This document shows, piece by piece, positions 8,603 to 16,170 of a DNA stretch of 27,642 bases. The number at the start of each line of letters is the position of its first letter. Positions within the stretch are counted from its first letter, which is position 1. The DNA lies in the NCBI GenBank assembly GCA_017382915.1, contig JAFNZJ010000137.1, forward strand, positions 1 through 27,642, in the 5' to 3' direction. Below the pieces are notes generated by a model. The model was given only the letters and a program-made list of their open reading frames with translations. It did not search any database and had not been told where the DNA came from. The translations under genes and the position numbers were made by a program. The stretch comes from Clostridia bacterium (GTDB lineage Bacteria > Bacillota > Clostridia > Oscillospirales > Acutalibacteraceae).

Positions 8603-10276
8603 ATGTATAAAAGTGATATTGAAATCGCACAAGAGTGCGTGATGAAACCCATTACCGAAATAGCCGCTACCGCCAATGTTGATGAAAGGTATATTGAGCA
8701 GTACGGCAAATATAAAGCTAAAATTGACCTTGCCCTTCTTAATGAGACCGACCGTAAAGACGGCAAACTGGTTTTGGTAACGGCAATTACCCCCACCCCT
8801 GCGGGTGAGGGTAAAACCACCACCACCATAGGCCTTGCAGACGGTCTTAAAAGAATTGGCAAAAATGTAACCGTTGCTTTAAGGGAGCCGTCACTAGGTC
8901 CTGTTTTTGGTGTTAAGGGCGGTGCCGCAGGCGGCGGATATGCACAGGTAGTACCAATGGAGGATATTAACCTGCATTTTACAGGCGACTTCCACGCTAT
9001 AGGTGCGGCCAATAATCTGCTTGCCGCAATGCTTGACAACCATATTCAGCAGGGCAACGCACTTGGTATTGATGTAAGAAAAATCACCTGGAAGCGCTGC
9101 GTTGATATGAACGACCGCCAGCTTAGAAATGTTGTTGACGGTCTTGGCGGTAAGGTTAATGGTGTCCCCCGTGAGGATGGCTTTGACATTACCGTAGCAA
9201 GTGAAATTATGGCGGTGCTTTGCCTTTCAAATTCTATTACCGACCTTAAAGAGCGACTTTCACGCATTATTGTTGGCTACACCTATGATGATAAGCCCGT
9301 AACCTGTGGTGAGCTTAAGGCGGCAGGCGCTATGACTGCCCTTTTAAAGGATGCCTTAAAGCCCAACCTTGTGCAAACACTTGAGGGTACACCCGCATTT
9401 GTTCACGGTGGTCCCTTTGCCAATATTGCACACGGCTGCAACTCGGTTATGGCCACAAAGCTTGCCCTTAAAATGGGTGATTACGCCATTACCGAAGCGG
9501 GCTTTGGTGCTGATTTAGGCGCAGAAAAGTTTTTAGATATTAAGTGCCGTATGGCGGGTCTTACCCCCGATGCCGTTGTGGTTGTTGCTACTGTTCGCGC
9601 CCTTAAAATGCACGGCGGACTAGCCAAAACCGAACTTGGAAATGAAGATTTGGTAGCCTTGGAAAAGGGTATACCCAATCTGCTGCGCCATGTTTCAAAC
9701 ATTAAAAATGTTTACAAACTGCCCTGTGTGGTTGCTGTAAACCGCTTCCCAACCGATACCGATAGCGAAATAGATTTTATTATTGAAAAATGCCGCGAGC
9801 TTGGTGTAAACACCGTGCTTTCAACCGTTTGGGCAGAAGGCGGCAAGGGCGGTGAAGCCCTAGCTAAAGAGGTTGTACGCCTTTGTGAAGAGGAAAAGGG
9901 TGACTTTACCTTTGCTTACGAACTTGAAGGCAGTATTGAGCAAAAGATTGAGGCAGTTGTTAAAAAGGTTTACGGCGGTAACGGAATTAGCATTTTGCCC
10001 GCCGCCAAAAAGCAGATTGAACGCCTTGCCGAGCTTGGCTTTGCTAACTGCCCTGTTTGTATGGCTAAAACACAGTACAGCTTTTCAGATGACCCAACAA
10101 AGCTTGGCGCACCAACCGACTTTACAGTAACCATTAAAAATGTAAAGATTTCAGCAGGCGCAGGCTTTATAGTTGTTTTAACCGGCGATATTATGACAAT
10201 GCCGGGTCTGCCAAAAGTACCCGCCGCCGAAAAAATTGATGTTGATGAAAACGGCAAAATAAGCGGACTGTTTTAA
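8603..10276 (+). CDS. fhs: Formate-tetrahydrofolate ligase (10-formyl-THF synthetase)
   Basis: Fhs activates formate with ATP onto tetrahydrofolate to give 10-formyl-THF, the donor for PurN and the AICAR transformylase. The 557-residue length matches the family. The nucleotide-binding P-loop TPTPAGEGKTTTT lies at residues 63-75, followed by REPSLGPVFGVKGGAAGGG and the C-terminal GDIMTMPGLPKVPAAE motif. It begins 21 nt after purL behind an AAAAGGTAGG ribosome site, with no promoter or terminator visible between, so it is probably the last gene of the purine operon. In acetogens Fhs serves the Wood-Ljungdahl pathway; here its position points to purine one-carbon supply. A two-way terminator follows 64 nt downstream. 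Confidence 0.97.
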   Translation: MYKSDIEIAQECVMKPITEIAATANVDERYIEQYGKYKAKIDLALLNETDRKDGKLVLVTAITPTPAGEGKTTTTIGLADGLKRIGKNVTVALREPSLGPVFGVKGGAAGGGYAQVVPMEDINLHFTGDFHAIGAANNLLAAMLDNHIQQGNALGIDVRKITWKRCVDMNDRQLRNVVDGLGGKVNGVPREDGFDITVASEIMAVLCLSNSITDLKERLSRIIVGYTYDDKPVTCGELKAAGAMTALLKDALKPNLVQTLEGTPAFVHGGPFANIAHGCNSVMATKLALKMGDYAITEAGFGADLGAEKFLDIKCRMAGLTPDAVVVVATVRALKMHGGLAKTELGNEDLVALEKGIPNLLRHVSNIKNVYKLPCVVAVNRFPTDTDSEIDFIIEKCRELGVNTVLSTVWAEGGKGGEALAKEVVRLCEEEKGDFTFAYELEGSIEQKIEAVVKKVYGGNGISILPAAKKQIERLAELGFANCPVCMAKTQYSFSDDPTKLGAPTDFTVTIKNVKISAGAGFIVVLTGDIMTMPGLPKVPAAEKIDVDENGKISGLF

Positions 10277-10340
10277 ATTCTAAAAAGCAAGGTTTTTTAT
10301 TGGTAAACCACCTGGAAAGTGAAATAAAACTAATATAATT

Positions 10341-10377
10341 AAAAAACTCTCTACTGAAATTCAGCAGAGAGTTTTTT
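10341..10377. terminator. Bidirectional terminator between fhs and the RHH gene
   Basis: A perfect 12-bp inverted repeat, AAAAAACTCTCT (10341-10352) with AGAGAGTTTTTT (10366-10377), surrounds an inner CTGA/TCAG stem. It ends in a T-run on both strands. It can terminate the purine/fhs transcript on the + strand and the convergent ribbon-helix-helix gene on the - strand, whose stop codon lies immediately beyond it. Confidence 0.9.
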
Positions 10378-10378
10378 G

Positions 10379-10579
10379 TTATTTGCGAGTAGGTTTTACA
10401 TTTGATGAAGGAGAGATATTACCGTCTATAGCGCCATTGGCGTTTTCAAAAGCCTTAATATGCTCTCTTATTAAAACTAGCACCTGACTATTCACACTTC
10501 TACCTTCATAATCCGCAATGTGTGCTATTTTATTTAACATTTCTTCTTCAATTCTAATAGAAACGCTTTTAATAGACAT
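10379..10579 (-). CDS. Ribbon-helix-helix (Arc/MetJ-type) DNA-binding protein
   Basis: This 66-residue protein has the form of an Arc-like ribbon-helix-helix repressor. A short beta strand, SVSIRIEEE (residues 5-13), is followed by helix 1 (MLNKIAHIADYEG) and helix 2 beginning RSVNSQVLVLIREHIKAFE. The polar C-terminal tail (48-66) is probably disordered. The family dimerises and inserts the paired strands into the DNA major groove, often regulating its own promoter. A GAGGTGAATT ribosome site precedes the ATG. It is divergent from the SLOG-like gene across 107 bp containing an AT-rich dyad (10593-10615), a plausible operator. No partner toxin is encoded next to it on the same strand, so a classical toxin-antitoxin role is not supported. 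The target is unknown. Confidence 0.8.
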   Translation of the reverse strand: MSIKSVSIRIEEEMLNKIAHIADYEGRSVNSQVLVLIREHIKAFENANGAIDGNISPSSNVKPTRK

Positions 10580-10592
10580 AAATTCACCTCAT

Positions 10593-10630
10593 AATAAATA
10601 TATTATGTATTTATTTTAGATGTATTATGT
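10593..10630. promoter_or_regulatory. AT-rich dyad and direct repeat, candidate RHH operator
   Basis: The divergent intergenic region holds an 8-bp dyad, AATAAATA (10593-10600) and TATTTATT (10608-10615), around a TATTATG centre. A direct repeat of TATTATGT occurs at 10601-10608 and again at 10623-10630, 22 bp apart and so about two helical turns. Ribbon-helix-helix dimers commonly bind paired short sites on one DNA face, and the dyad sits directly upstream of the RHH start codon. The sequence pattern is visible; the regulatory role is inferred, and high A+T makes chance repeats easier. Confidence 0.4.
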
Positions 10631-10686
10631 GTTAAAATGTTATAAACGAACATACGGTATATCTATTATATTTTGAGGAGAAGAGT

Positions 10687-11157
10687 ATGGAAAGAAAAAC
10701 CTGTTGCTTTTTCGGGCATAGAACTATAAACGAAAATGAGAAACTAAAGACAAAACTTATTGATACTATTGAAAAATTGATTGTGGATGAAAAGGTTGAT
10801 ACATTTCTTTTTGGTAGCAAAAGCAATTTTAATAGTCTAAGCCTTAAACTCGTTACAAAAATAAAAGAAAAATATCCGAACATAAAAAGGGTTTATGTTC
10901 GAGCAGAGTATCCTCATATAAGTGAACACTACAAAAACTACTTACTTAACAATTACGAGGATACCTATTATCCTGAAAAAATAATAAATTCGGGGCGCGC
11001 TTCGTATGTGGAGCGAAATTATGAAATGATAGATAATAGCCAATTTTGCATATTTTATTACGATGAACAGTGTACTCCCACTATTCGTAAAAGTGGTACG
11101 AAAATCGCACTAGATTACGCAATAAAGAAAAACAAAAAGGTTATTATTGTAATATAG
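10687..11157 (+). CDS. SLOG-superfamily (YpsA/DUF1273-like) Rossmann protein, function unknown
   Basis: The 156-residue protein looks like a small SLOG-type Rossmann domain. It has an N-terminal strand CCFFGHRT (6-13), FLFGSKSNFNSL (40-51), a strand VYVRAEYPH (69-77), then NYEMIDNSQFCIFYYDE (111-127) and a C-terminal SGTKIALDYAIKKNKKVI (136-153). The last resembles the nucleotide-contacting G-T region of YpsA/LOG-like proteins. SLOG proteins are proposed to bind nucleotide-derived ligands; no substrate can be read from this sequence. No signal peptide or membrane segment is present. A GAGGAG ribosome site precedes the ATG. The gene is noticeably A/T-rich and Lys/Asn-rich beside its neighbours, and with the RHH gene it forms a small island that may have been acquired. 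Assignment to SLOG is moderate, and function is unassigned. Confidence 0.7.
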   Translation: MERKTCCFFGHRTINENEKLKTKLIDTIEKLIVDEKVDTFLFGSKSNFNSLSLKLVTKIKEKYPNIKRVYVRAEYPHISEHYKNYLLNNYEDTYYPEKIINSGRASYVERNYEMIDNSQFCIFYYDEQCTPTIRKSGTKIALDYAIKKNKKVIIVI

Positions 11158-11203
11158 AGTAAAGAAGTTTTCGCTTTTTATAACCTGCTACGGAATAAAA
11201 TCA

Positions 11204-11235
11204 AAAGGCTATGTGGAATTTACCACATAGCCTTT
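11204..11235. terminator. Terminator for dnaJ, possibly shared with the SLOG gene
   Basis: A perfect 13-bp inverted repeat, AAAGGCTATGTGG (11204-11216) and CCACATAGCCTTT (11223-11235), has a 6-nt loop. On the - strand it is followed by a U-rich stretch (TTTTGATTTTATT), so it fits the end of the heat-shock operon. On the + strand only a delayed TTTTT follows, so termination of the SLOG transcript there is weaker. Confidence 0.8.
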
Positions 11236-11267
11236 CGCTGTTTTTAAATAAATCTTGGGTTGATTTT

Positions 11268-12413
11268 TTAATCAAACATATCTTTAATTTTATCAAAAAA
11301 GCCTTTGCGCTTTTTGTAGTTATCCTTATCGGTGGTGCTTTTTTCAAGCTCTTCAATAAGGTTTTTTTGTTCCTTAGAAAGGTTGCGGGGCACTTCAAGA
11401 ACGATTTTAACATATTGGTCGCCCTTGCCTGAGTAGTGAAGGCGCTGAATACCTTTGCCTTTAAGCTTAAATTCATCGCCGGGTTGTGTGCCTTCGTGAA
11501 TGGTAAACTTAACCTTGCCATCAAGTGTGGGTACCGTAATTTCAGCACCAAGCGCCGCTTGAGCAAAGGTTACGGGTATTTCGCAAAAAACATCAAAGCC
11601 GTCGCGCTCAAAAATGGGGTGGGGGCGCACGCCAACCTGAATTCTAAGGTCGCCTGCGGGGCCACCGTTAATACCACTGTCACCGCCACCGCGCAGGTTA
11701 ATTACCTGACCGTCATCAATACCTGCAGGTATATCCACAGTTTGTTCTACGCTTCGGCGAATTCTACCCTTGCCATCACAGGTGTTGCAGGGGTCGGTAA
11801 CTATTTTACCTCTGCCGCCGCACTTATCACAGGTGCGTTGGCTTTGCATTGCGCCAAAGGGGGTGCGCTGGGTTATGTTTACTCTACCGCTACCGCCACA
11901 GACTGTACAGGTGGTGGGGGAGCTGCCTTTTTTGGCACCATTGCCGCCACAGTCCTTACAGGTTTCAATGCGGGCTACCTTAATGGTTTTGGTGCAGCCT
12001 TTAGCCGCCTCCTCAAAGGAGATGTTAACGGTTGCGCCTATGTCGTTGCCCCTGCGGGGTGCGTTTGGATTGGCACCTCTGCCGCCGCCAAAGCCACCGC
12101 CAAAAAACTGACCGAAAATGTCACCTAAATCGCCAAAATCAAAGCCGCCTGCACCATAACCGCCACCGGCGCCGCCAAAGTTTGGGTCAACACCTGCGTG
12201 GCCAAATTGGTCATAACGGGCCTTTTTTTCACTATCGGATAACACTTCATAGGCTTCGGCCGCTTCTTTGAAGCATTTTTCGGCCTCTTTGTCGCCGGGG
12301 TTTAGGTCGGGGTGATATTTTTTTGCCGCCTTACGATAGGCTTTTTTTATTTCATCATCGCTGGCAGATTTATCAACGCCTAAAACCTCATAATAATCTC
12401 GTTTATCACTCAA
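11268..12413 (-). CDS. dnaJ: Chaperone protein DnaJ (Hsp40, class I)
   Basis: DnaJ delivers unfolded substrates to DnaK and stimulates its ATPase. The 381-residue protein has the full class I layout: J domain with HPD at 34-36, Gly/Phe-rich linker (about 79-113), zinc finger region with four CxxCxGxG-type repeats (first Cys at 152, 169, 195 and 209), and the C-terminal substrate-binding domain. The third zinc repeat reads CDKCGGRG and the fourth CNTCDGKG. The gene starts with TTG at 12413, giving SDKRDYYEVLG in the position normal for DnaJ, with a GGAG ribosome site about 10 nt upstream. No ATG is available nearby. It is the last gene of hrcA-grpE-dnaK-dnaJ, separated from dnaK by a hairpin that may reduce its expression. 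Confidence 0.97.
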   Translation of the reverse strand: MSDKRDYYEVLGVDKSASDDEIKKAYRKAAKKYHPDLNPGDKEAEKCFKEAAEAYEVLSDSEKKARYDQFGHAGVDPNFGGAGGGYGAGGFDFGDLGDIFGQFFGGGFGGGRGANPNAPRRGNDIGATVNISFEEAAKGCTKTIKVARIETCKDCGGNGAKKGSSPTTCTVCGGSGRVNITQRTPFGAMQSQRTCDKCGGRGKIVTDPCNTCDGKGRIRRSVEQTVDIPAGIDDGQVINLRGGGDSGINGGPAGDLRIQVGVRPHPIFERDGFDVFCEIPVTFAQAALGAEITVPTLDGKVKFTIHEGTQPGDEFKLKGKGIQRLHYSGKGDQYVKIVLEVPRNLSKEQKNLIEELEKSTTDKDNYKKRKGFFDKIKDMFD

Positions 12414-12445
12414 AAGTAATACACTCCAAAATTTAAAAATCGCAT

Positions 12446-12473
12446 TGCCTTACCCACAGCGGTGGGTAAGGCA
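12446..12473 (-). terminator. Hairpin between dnaK and dnaJ
   Basis: A perfect 12-bp inverted repeat, TGCCTTACCCAC (12446-12457) with GTGGGTAAGGCA (12462-12473), has a 4-nt loop and starts 8 nt past the dnaK stop. On the - strand it is followed by ATGCGATTTTT, so the T-run is offset from the stem. It is best read as a partial terminator or 3' stabiliser that lets DnaK exceed DnaJ. The role is inferred. Confidence 0.6.
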
Positions 12474-12480
12474 TTTAAAA

Positions 12481-14334
12481 TTAGTTATTGTTATTTTCGT
12501 CAGTGGCGTCCTTAAAATCGGCCTCATAAACGTTGGGGTCTGCACCGGGTGCGGCACCGCCGTTAAAATCAGGACCGTTAGCACCTGCGGTACCTTGGGG
12601 ATTAGCCTGCTGATAAAGCTTTTCGCTTACTGCGTAAAATTTCTTTTGCAGCTCTTCCTGTTTTGCTTTAATGGCGTCTAAATCGGTGCCCTTTAAGGCC
12701 TCACGCAGTTCATTTACGGCGCCGTTAATATCATTTTTCTCAGCTTCTGAGATTTTGTCACCAAGCTCACCCAAAGCCTTTTCGGTTTGGTAAATCATTT
12801 GGTCGGCACCGTTTCTAAGGTCAATTTCCTCACGGCGCTTTTTATCCTCGGCGGCGTACTGCTCTGCCTCGGCAACGGCCTTATCAATATCATCCTTGGA
12901 CATATTGGTGTTTGAGGTAATGGTGATTTTCTGCTCCTTACCGGTGCCTAAATCCTTGGCAGAAACATTAACAATACCGTTGGCATCAATATCAAAGGTA
13001 ACCTCAATTTGGGGGATACCGCGGGGTGCGGGGGCAATACCGTCAAGTTTGAATATGCCAAGGGTTTTATTATCCTTTGCAAATTCGCGCTCACCCTGAA
13101 GCACGTGTACCTCAACCGAGGTTTGACCATCAGCAGCGGTGGAGAAGATTTGACTTTTCTTGGTAGGAATGGTGGTGTTGCGGTCAATAACCTTTGTTGA
13201 AACGCCGCCCATTGTTTCAATACCAAGTGAAAGGGGTGTAACGTCTAAAAGCAACAGACCCTTAACATCACCGCCAAGAACACCGCCCTGAATTGCGGCA
13301 CCAAGTGCTACGCACTCATCGGGGTTGATGCCCTTAAATGGCTCACTGCCAATAAAGTTTTTAACGGCATCCTGTACGGCGGGTATACGGCTGGAGCCAC
13401 CAACCATAAGCACCTTATTGATTTCACCTTTATCAAGGCCGGAATCGGCAAGTGCCTGTCTAACAGGACCCATAGTAGCCTCAACCAAATCGCCTGTAAG
13501 CTCATTAAACTTGGCTCTGGTAAGGGTGGTTTCAAAGTGTTTGGGGCCTGTGGCATCGGCGGTAATAAAGGGCAGGTTAATGTCGGTGCTGGTCATACCT
13601 GAAAGGTCAATTTTGGCCTTTTCAGCCGCCTCTTTAATTCTTTGCATTGCCATTTTATCGTTTGAAAGGTCAATGCCTTGCTCGGCCTTAAAGGTGGCTA
13701 CAATGTAGTCCATAATGCGCTTATCAAAGTCATCACCGCCAAGACGGTTGTTACCTGCAGTTGCTAAAACCTCTTGAACGCCGTCGCCCATTTCAATGAT
13801 TGAAACATCAAAGGTACCGCCGCCAAGGTCATAAACCATAACCTTTTGGTCGTCTTCCTTATCAATGCTGTAAGCAAGCGCTGCTGCAGTGGGCTCATTT
13901 ATAATTCTTTTAACCTCAAGACCTGCAATTTTACCTGCGTCCTTGGTTGCTTGACGCTGTGCATCGGTAAAGTAGGCAGGAACGGTGATAACTGCCTCAG
14001 TAACGGTTTGACCAAGGTAGCTTTCAGCATCGGCCTTAAGCTTGCCTAAAATGATTGCTGAAATTTCCTGTGGGGTGTAGTTTTTATCATCAATAGCTAC
14101 GGTGTAGTTACTGCCCATTTCACGCTTGATTGAACTGATAGTGCGGTCGGGGTTGGTGATAGCCTGACGCTTTGCAACCTGACCTACCATACGCTCACCT
14201 GTTTTTGAAAAGGCTACAACAGAAGGGGTGGTTCTGCCGCCTTCAGCATTAGCAATAACAACAGCCTCACCGCCTTCCATAACGGCAACGCAAGAGTTGG
14301 TGGTACCTAAGTCAATACCAATAATTTTTCCCAT
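12481..14334 (-). CDS. dnaK: Chaperone protein DnaK (Hsp70)
   Basis: DnaK is the ATP-dependent Hsp70 chaperone of the cytoplasm. The 617-residue protein begins with the nucleotide-binding signature IGIDLGTTNSCVAV (residues 5-18), followed by VYDLGGGTFDVSIIE and VLMVGGSSRIPAVQ. The hydrophobic interdomain linker GLLLLDVTPLSLGIE precedes the substrate-binding domain. A helical lid and a disordered Gly/Asn/Asp-rich tail end the protein. Length and content match Gram-positive DnaK. The ATG has a GGAGGAAT ribosome site. It lies between grpE and dnaJ in an operon controlled by HrcA at the CIRCE element upstream of hrcA. Nothing is truncated or unusual in the core motifs. Confidence 0.98.
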   Translation of the reverse strand: MGKIIGIDLGTTNSCVAVMEGGEAVVIANAEGGRTTPSVVAFSKTGERMVGQVAKRQAITNPDRTISSIKREMGSNYTVAIDDKNYTPQEISAIILGKLKADAESYLGQTVTEAVITVPAYFTDAQRQATKDAGKIAGLEVKRIINEPTAAALAYSIDKEDDQKVMVYDLGGGTFDVSIIEMGDGVQEVLATAGNNRLGGDDFDKRIMDYIVATFKAEQGIDLSNDKMAMQRIKEAAEKAKIDLSGMTSTDINLPFITADATGPKHFETTLTRAKFNELTGDLVEATMGPVRQALADSGLDKGEINKVLMVGGSSRIPAVQDAVKNFIGSEPFKGINPDECVALGAAIQGGVLGGDVKGLLLLDVTPLSLGIETMGGVSTKVIDRNTTIPTKKSQIFSTAADGQTSVEVHVLQGEREFAKDNKTLGIFKLDGIAPAPRGIPQIEVTFDIDANGIVNVSAKDLGTGKEQKITITSNTNMSKDDIDKAVAEAEQYAAEDKKRREEIDLRNGADQMIYQTEKALGELGDKISEAEKNDINGAVNELREALKGTDLDAIKAKQEELQKKFYAVSEKLYQQANPQGTAGANGPDFNGGAAPGADPNVYEADFKDATDENNNN

Positions 14335-14384
14335 GATTTATTCCTCCAAATAAAAATATTATTATTTTAAAATAAAATTTTATA

Positions 14385-14912
14385 CTAATTTGCAACCTGC
14401 ACCATTGCGGGGCGAATAACGGTGTCACCAAGCTTATAGCCCTGCTGAAGCACCATTACAATTTCATTTTCACCCTTTTCGGGGTCATCAATGTGCATAA
14501 CGGCCTCATGCACCTCAGGGTTAAAGGTGTCGCCAACCTCGGCAAGCTCGGTCATACCAAAGGTGTCAACCAGACCTACAAGCTGTTTAACAATAAGCTC
14601 CACACCCTTATCATAATCGGGGGAGGCGGGGTCAACAGCCAGCGCCCTGCCGGCATTATCAATAACCGGTAAAAGCTGTTTTAAAATGTTTGCCTTTGCA
14701 TATTCGGCAGTTTTGATTTTTTCGCGCTCGGTACGCTTTTTAAAGTTATCAAACTCTGCCGCGGTACGCATAAGCAGTTCGCTTTTATTATCAAGCTCGG
14801 CCTTTATTTTTTCAAGCTCAGGATTTGCCCTTGGCTTTTTGGGCTTGGCCGCTTTTTTAGTTTCTTTGGTAGTGGCTGAATTATCGGCCGTGCTTTTTAC
14901 CTCATCACTCAT
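14385..14912 (-). CDS. grpE: Nucleotide exchange factor GrpE
   Basis: GrpE releases ADP from DnaK to reset the chaperone cycle. The 175-residue protein has a Lys/Ala-rich, probably disordered N-terminus (about 1-30). A long coiled-coil segment follows (about 31-75, with MRTAAEFDNFKKRTEREK typical of the family). The C-terminal beta domain ends FNPEVHEAVMHIDDPEKGEN and GYKLGDTVIRPAMVQV, the conserved GrpE signature. It starts 14 nt after the hrcA stop and 50 nt before dnaK, in the standard Firmicutes order. It is co-regulated by HrcA and CIRCE. The basic N-terminal tail varies widely in the family and is not diagnostic. Confidence 0.97.
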   Translation of the reverse strand: MSDEVKSTADNSATTKETKKAAKPKKPRANPELEKIKAELDNKSELLMRTAAEFDNFKKRTEREKIKTAEYAKANILKQLLPVIDNAGRALAVDPASPDYDKGVELIVKQLVGLVDTFGMTELAEVGDTFNPEVHEAVMHIDDPEKGENEIVMVLQQGYKLGDTVIRPAMVQVAN

Positions 14913-14926
14913 TTAAAAAATCCTTT

Positions 14927-15961
14927 CTAATCGTCCAAATCGCGGACAGATTGCTCTAATATTTTACCAAGCTGTTTAGCAAAATATGTTATGCTTGGAA
15001 TTAAATCTTCATAGGCCATACGGGTGGGACCTATAATACCTATTCGACCCATACGGTTTTCACCGCCGCCGAATTTAGCAACAACCATACTTGATGGTTT
15101 AAGCTCCTCAATGCCACAGTCATCGCCAAAAATAACGCTGACGGGGTCAGGCACCTCTGAAAGGATTGAAAGCAAAGCATCGCGGCGGGTAATAAATTCA
15201 ACCAGTCGTCTGGCATCGCCATCCTTTTGGTAGGCTGAATAAAGGTTTGCTTCACCCTTAAGGTTAAGCTCACTGCTACGGACAACCTCAATCATTTCAA
15301 AAAGGGTTGTTATAAGGGGCATAAGGGTTAAAACCTGGTCGCCCATTTTTGCGGCAATGGTTTGAAGCGCTGCACCGCCAAAATCATTAAGCTCTTTACC
15401 AACAATATCAACCGCTACAATCCTATCAAAAACCTTTATTGCGGTGGCGGTAAGCACCTCACCCGTGCGGCAAATGCGACTGCGTGCAACACCGTCAGAT
15501 GTTACCAGCACCATTAGTGCCATACGCTTGCCCATAGGTAGTAGTTCAACCCTTTTTATAAAGGCATTATCTTCAGGTATGGTCATAATGGCGGTGGCAA
15601 AGCCGGTAAGCTCTGAAAGCACCTGCCCTGCCGATGCGGTTATGTTTTCAGGGTCGCCCGACACCTTTTCAATGGCGCGGTCAATGGATGCCTGCATAGG
15701 TGGTGACAGATTTGTATTATCTAATAGGCCGTTAACATACATACGGTAGCCTGCCGCAGTGGGCACACGACCTGCCGATGTATGTGGCTGCTCTAAATAG
15801 CCCATTTCACAAAGCTCGCTCATTTCATTGCGAAGTGTTGCAGATGAAACACCAAGCCCCGCCGTTTGGGATAAAAACTTTGAGCCGACAGGTTCACCGT
15901 GGGCAATATGCGCTTTAACAATTTCAGAAAGGATAATCTTTTTTCTGTTTGAAAGCTCCAA
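14927..15961 (-). CDS. hrcA: Heat-inducible transcription repressor HrcA
   Basis: HrcA represses class I heat-shock operons by binding CIRCE, and its activity depends on GroEL. I place the start at a TTG (15961), giving LSNRKKIILSEIVKAHIAHGEPVGSK at the usual HrcA N-terminus and a 344-residue product of normal length. An AAGGCGGTGGG ribosome site ends 4 nt upstream. An in-frame ATG at 15997 would add 12 residues but lies inside the CIRCE operator and has no ribosome site. The N-terminal winged helix contains VGSKFLSQ and LRNEMSELCEMGYLEQPHTSAGRVPT, the helix-turn-helix and wing. The GAF-like central and C-terminal part ends GRIGIIGPTRMAYEDLIPSI, a family hallmark. First gene of its operon and therefore autoregulated. 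Confidence 0.96.
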   Translation of the reverse strand: MELSNRKKIILSEIVKAHIAHGEPVGSKFLSQTAGLGVSSATLRNEMSELCEMGYLEQPHTSAGRVPTAAGYRMYVNGLLDNTNLSPPMQASIDRAIEKVSGDPENITASAGQVLSELTGFATAIMTIPEDNAFIKRVELLPMGKRMALMVLVTSDGVARSRICRTGEVLTATAIKVFDRIVAVDIVGKELNDFGGAALQTIAAKMGDQVLTLMPLITTLFEMIEVVRSSELNLKGEANLYSAYQKDGDARRLVEFITRRDALLSILSEVPDPVSVIFGDDCGIEELKPSSMVVAKFGGGENRMGRIGIIGPTRMAYEDLIPSITYFAKQLGKILEQSVRDLDD

Positions 15962-15990
15962 AAACCCACCGCCTTTTTTAAAAATATGGT

Positions 15991-16018
15991 TTAGCACTCA
16001 AAGGGGTGTGAGTGCTAA
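15991..16018. promoter_or_regulatory. CIRCE operator (HrcA binding site)
   Basis: The two half-sites TTAGCACTC (15991-15999) and GAGTGCTAA (16010-16018) match the CIRCE consensus exactly, directly downstream of the predicted -10 and upstream of hrcA. The spacer is 10 nt (16000-16009), whereas the canonical element has 9. Binding by HrcA is established for the family. The effect of the extra base is not known from sequence. Confidence 0.96.
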
Positions 16019-16027
16019 CTGTATTAT

Positions 16028-16056
16028 AATTTACCACGACTGGGTATATTTGTCAA
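16028..16056 (-). promoter_or_regulatory. SigA-type promoter of hrcA-grpE-dnaK-dnaJ
   Basis: On the - strand there is a perfect -35 TTGACA (16056-16051), a 17-nt spacer and a -10 TAAATT (16033-16028, four of six consensus bases). Transcription would begin about at 16021, so the CIRCE element lies at the start of the transcript, as in other HrcA-controlled operons. A TATAAT also occurs 4 nt further downstream, with a spacing too long for this -35. Confidence 0.75.
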
Positions 16057-16114
16057 TAGGTTAAATATGAAAATTTTATTAATTTTTTTGACCTTTACTG
16101 ACCTTTAACAAAAA

Positions 16115-16155
16115 ACATAAAAAAGCAAGGTGCCTTATTATATAAAGCACCTTGC
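16115..16155 (-). terminator. Terminator of the 1088-residue surface protein gene
   Basis: A 9-bp inverted repeat, GCAAGGTGC (16125-16133) and GCACCTTGC (16147-16155), is followed on the - strand by TTTTTTATGTTTTTT. It lies 16 nt past the stop codon of the upstream-encoded surface protein and separates that gene from the heat-shock promoter. Confidence 0.88.
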
Positions 16156-16170
16156 ATAAAAAGAAATATT

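Noticed and set aside
8572..9039. A 155-codon - strand frame over the start of fhs
   Set aside because: It lies opposite the fhs P-loop region, has no plausible ribosome site and reads as a codon-bias shadow.
10379..11157. A classical toxin-antitoxin pair
   Set aside because: The RHH gene and the SLOG-like gene are divergent rather than a short overlapping operon, and the SLOG-like protein has no toxin motif that I recognise.
11436..12128. A 230-codon open frame opposite dnaJ on the + strand
   Set aside because: It is antisense to a full-length dnaJ, has Ala/Thr/Gly-rich low-complexity content produced by the Gly-rich and zinc-finger codons of dnaJ, and shows no ribosome site or family motif.
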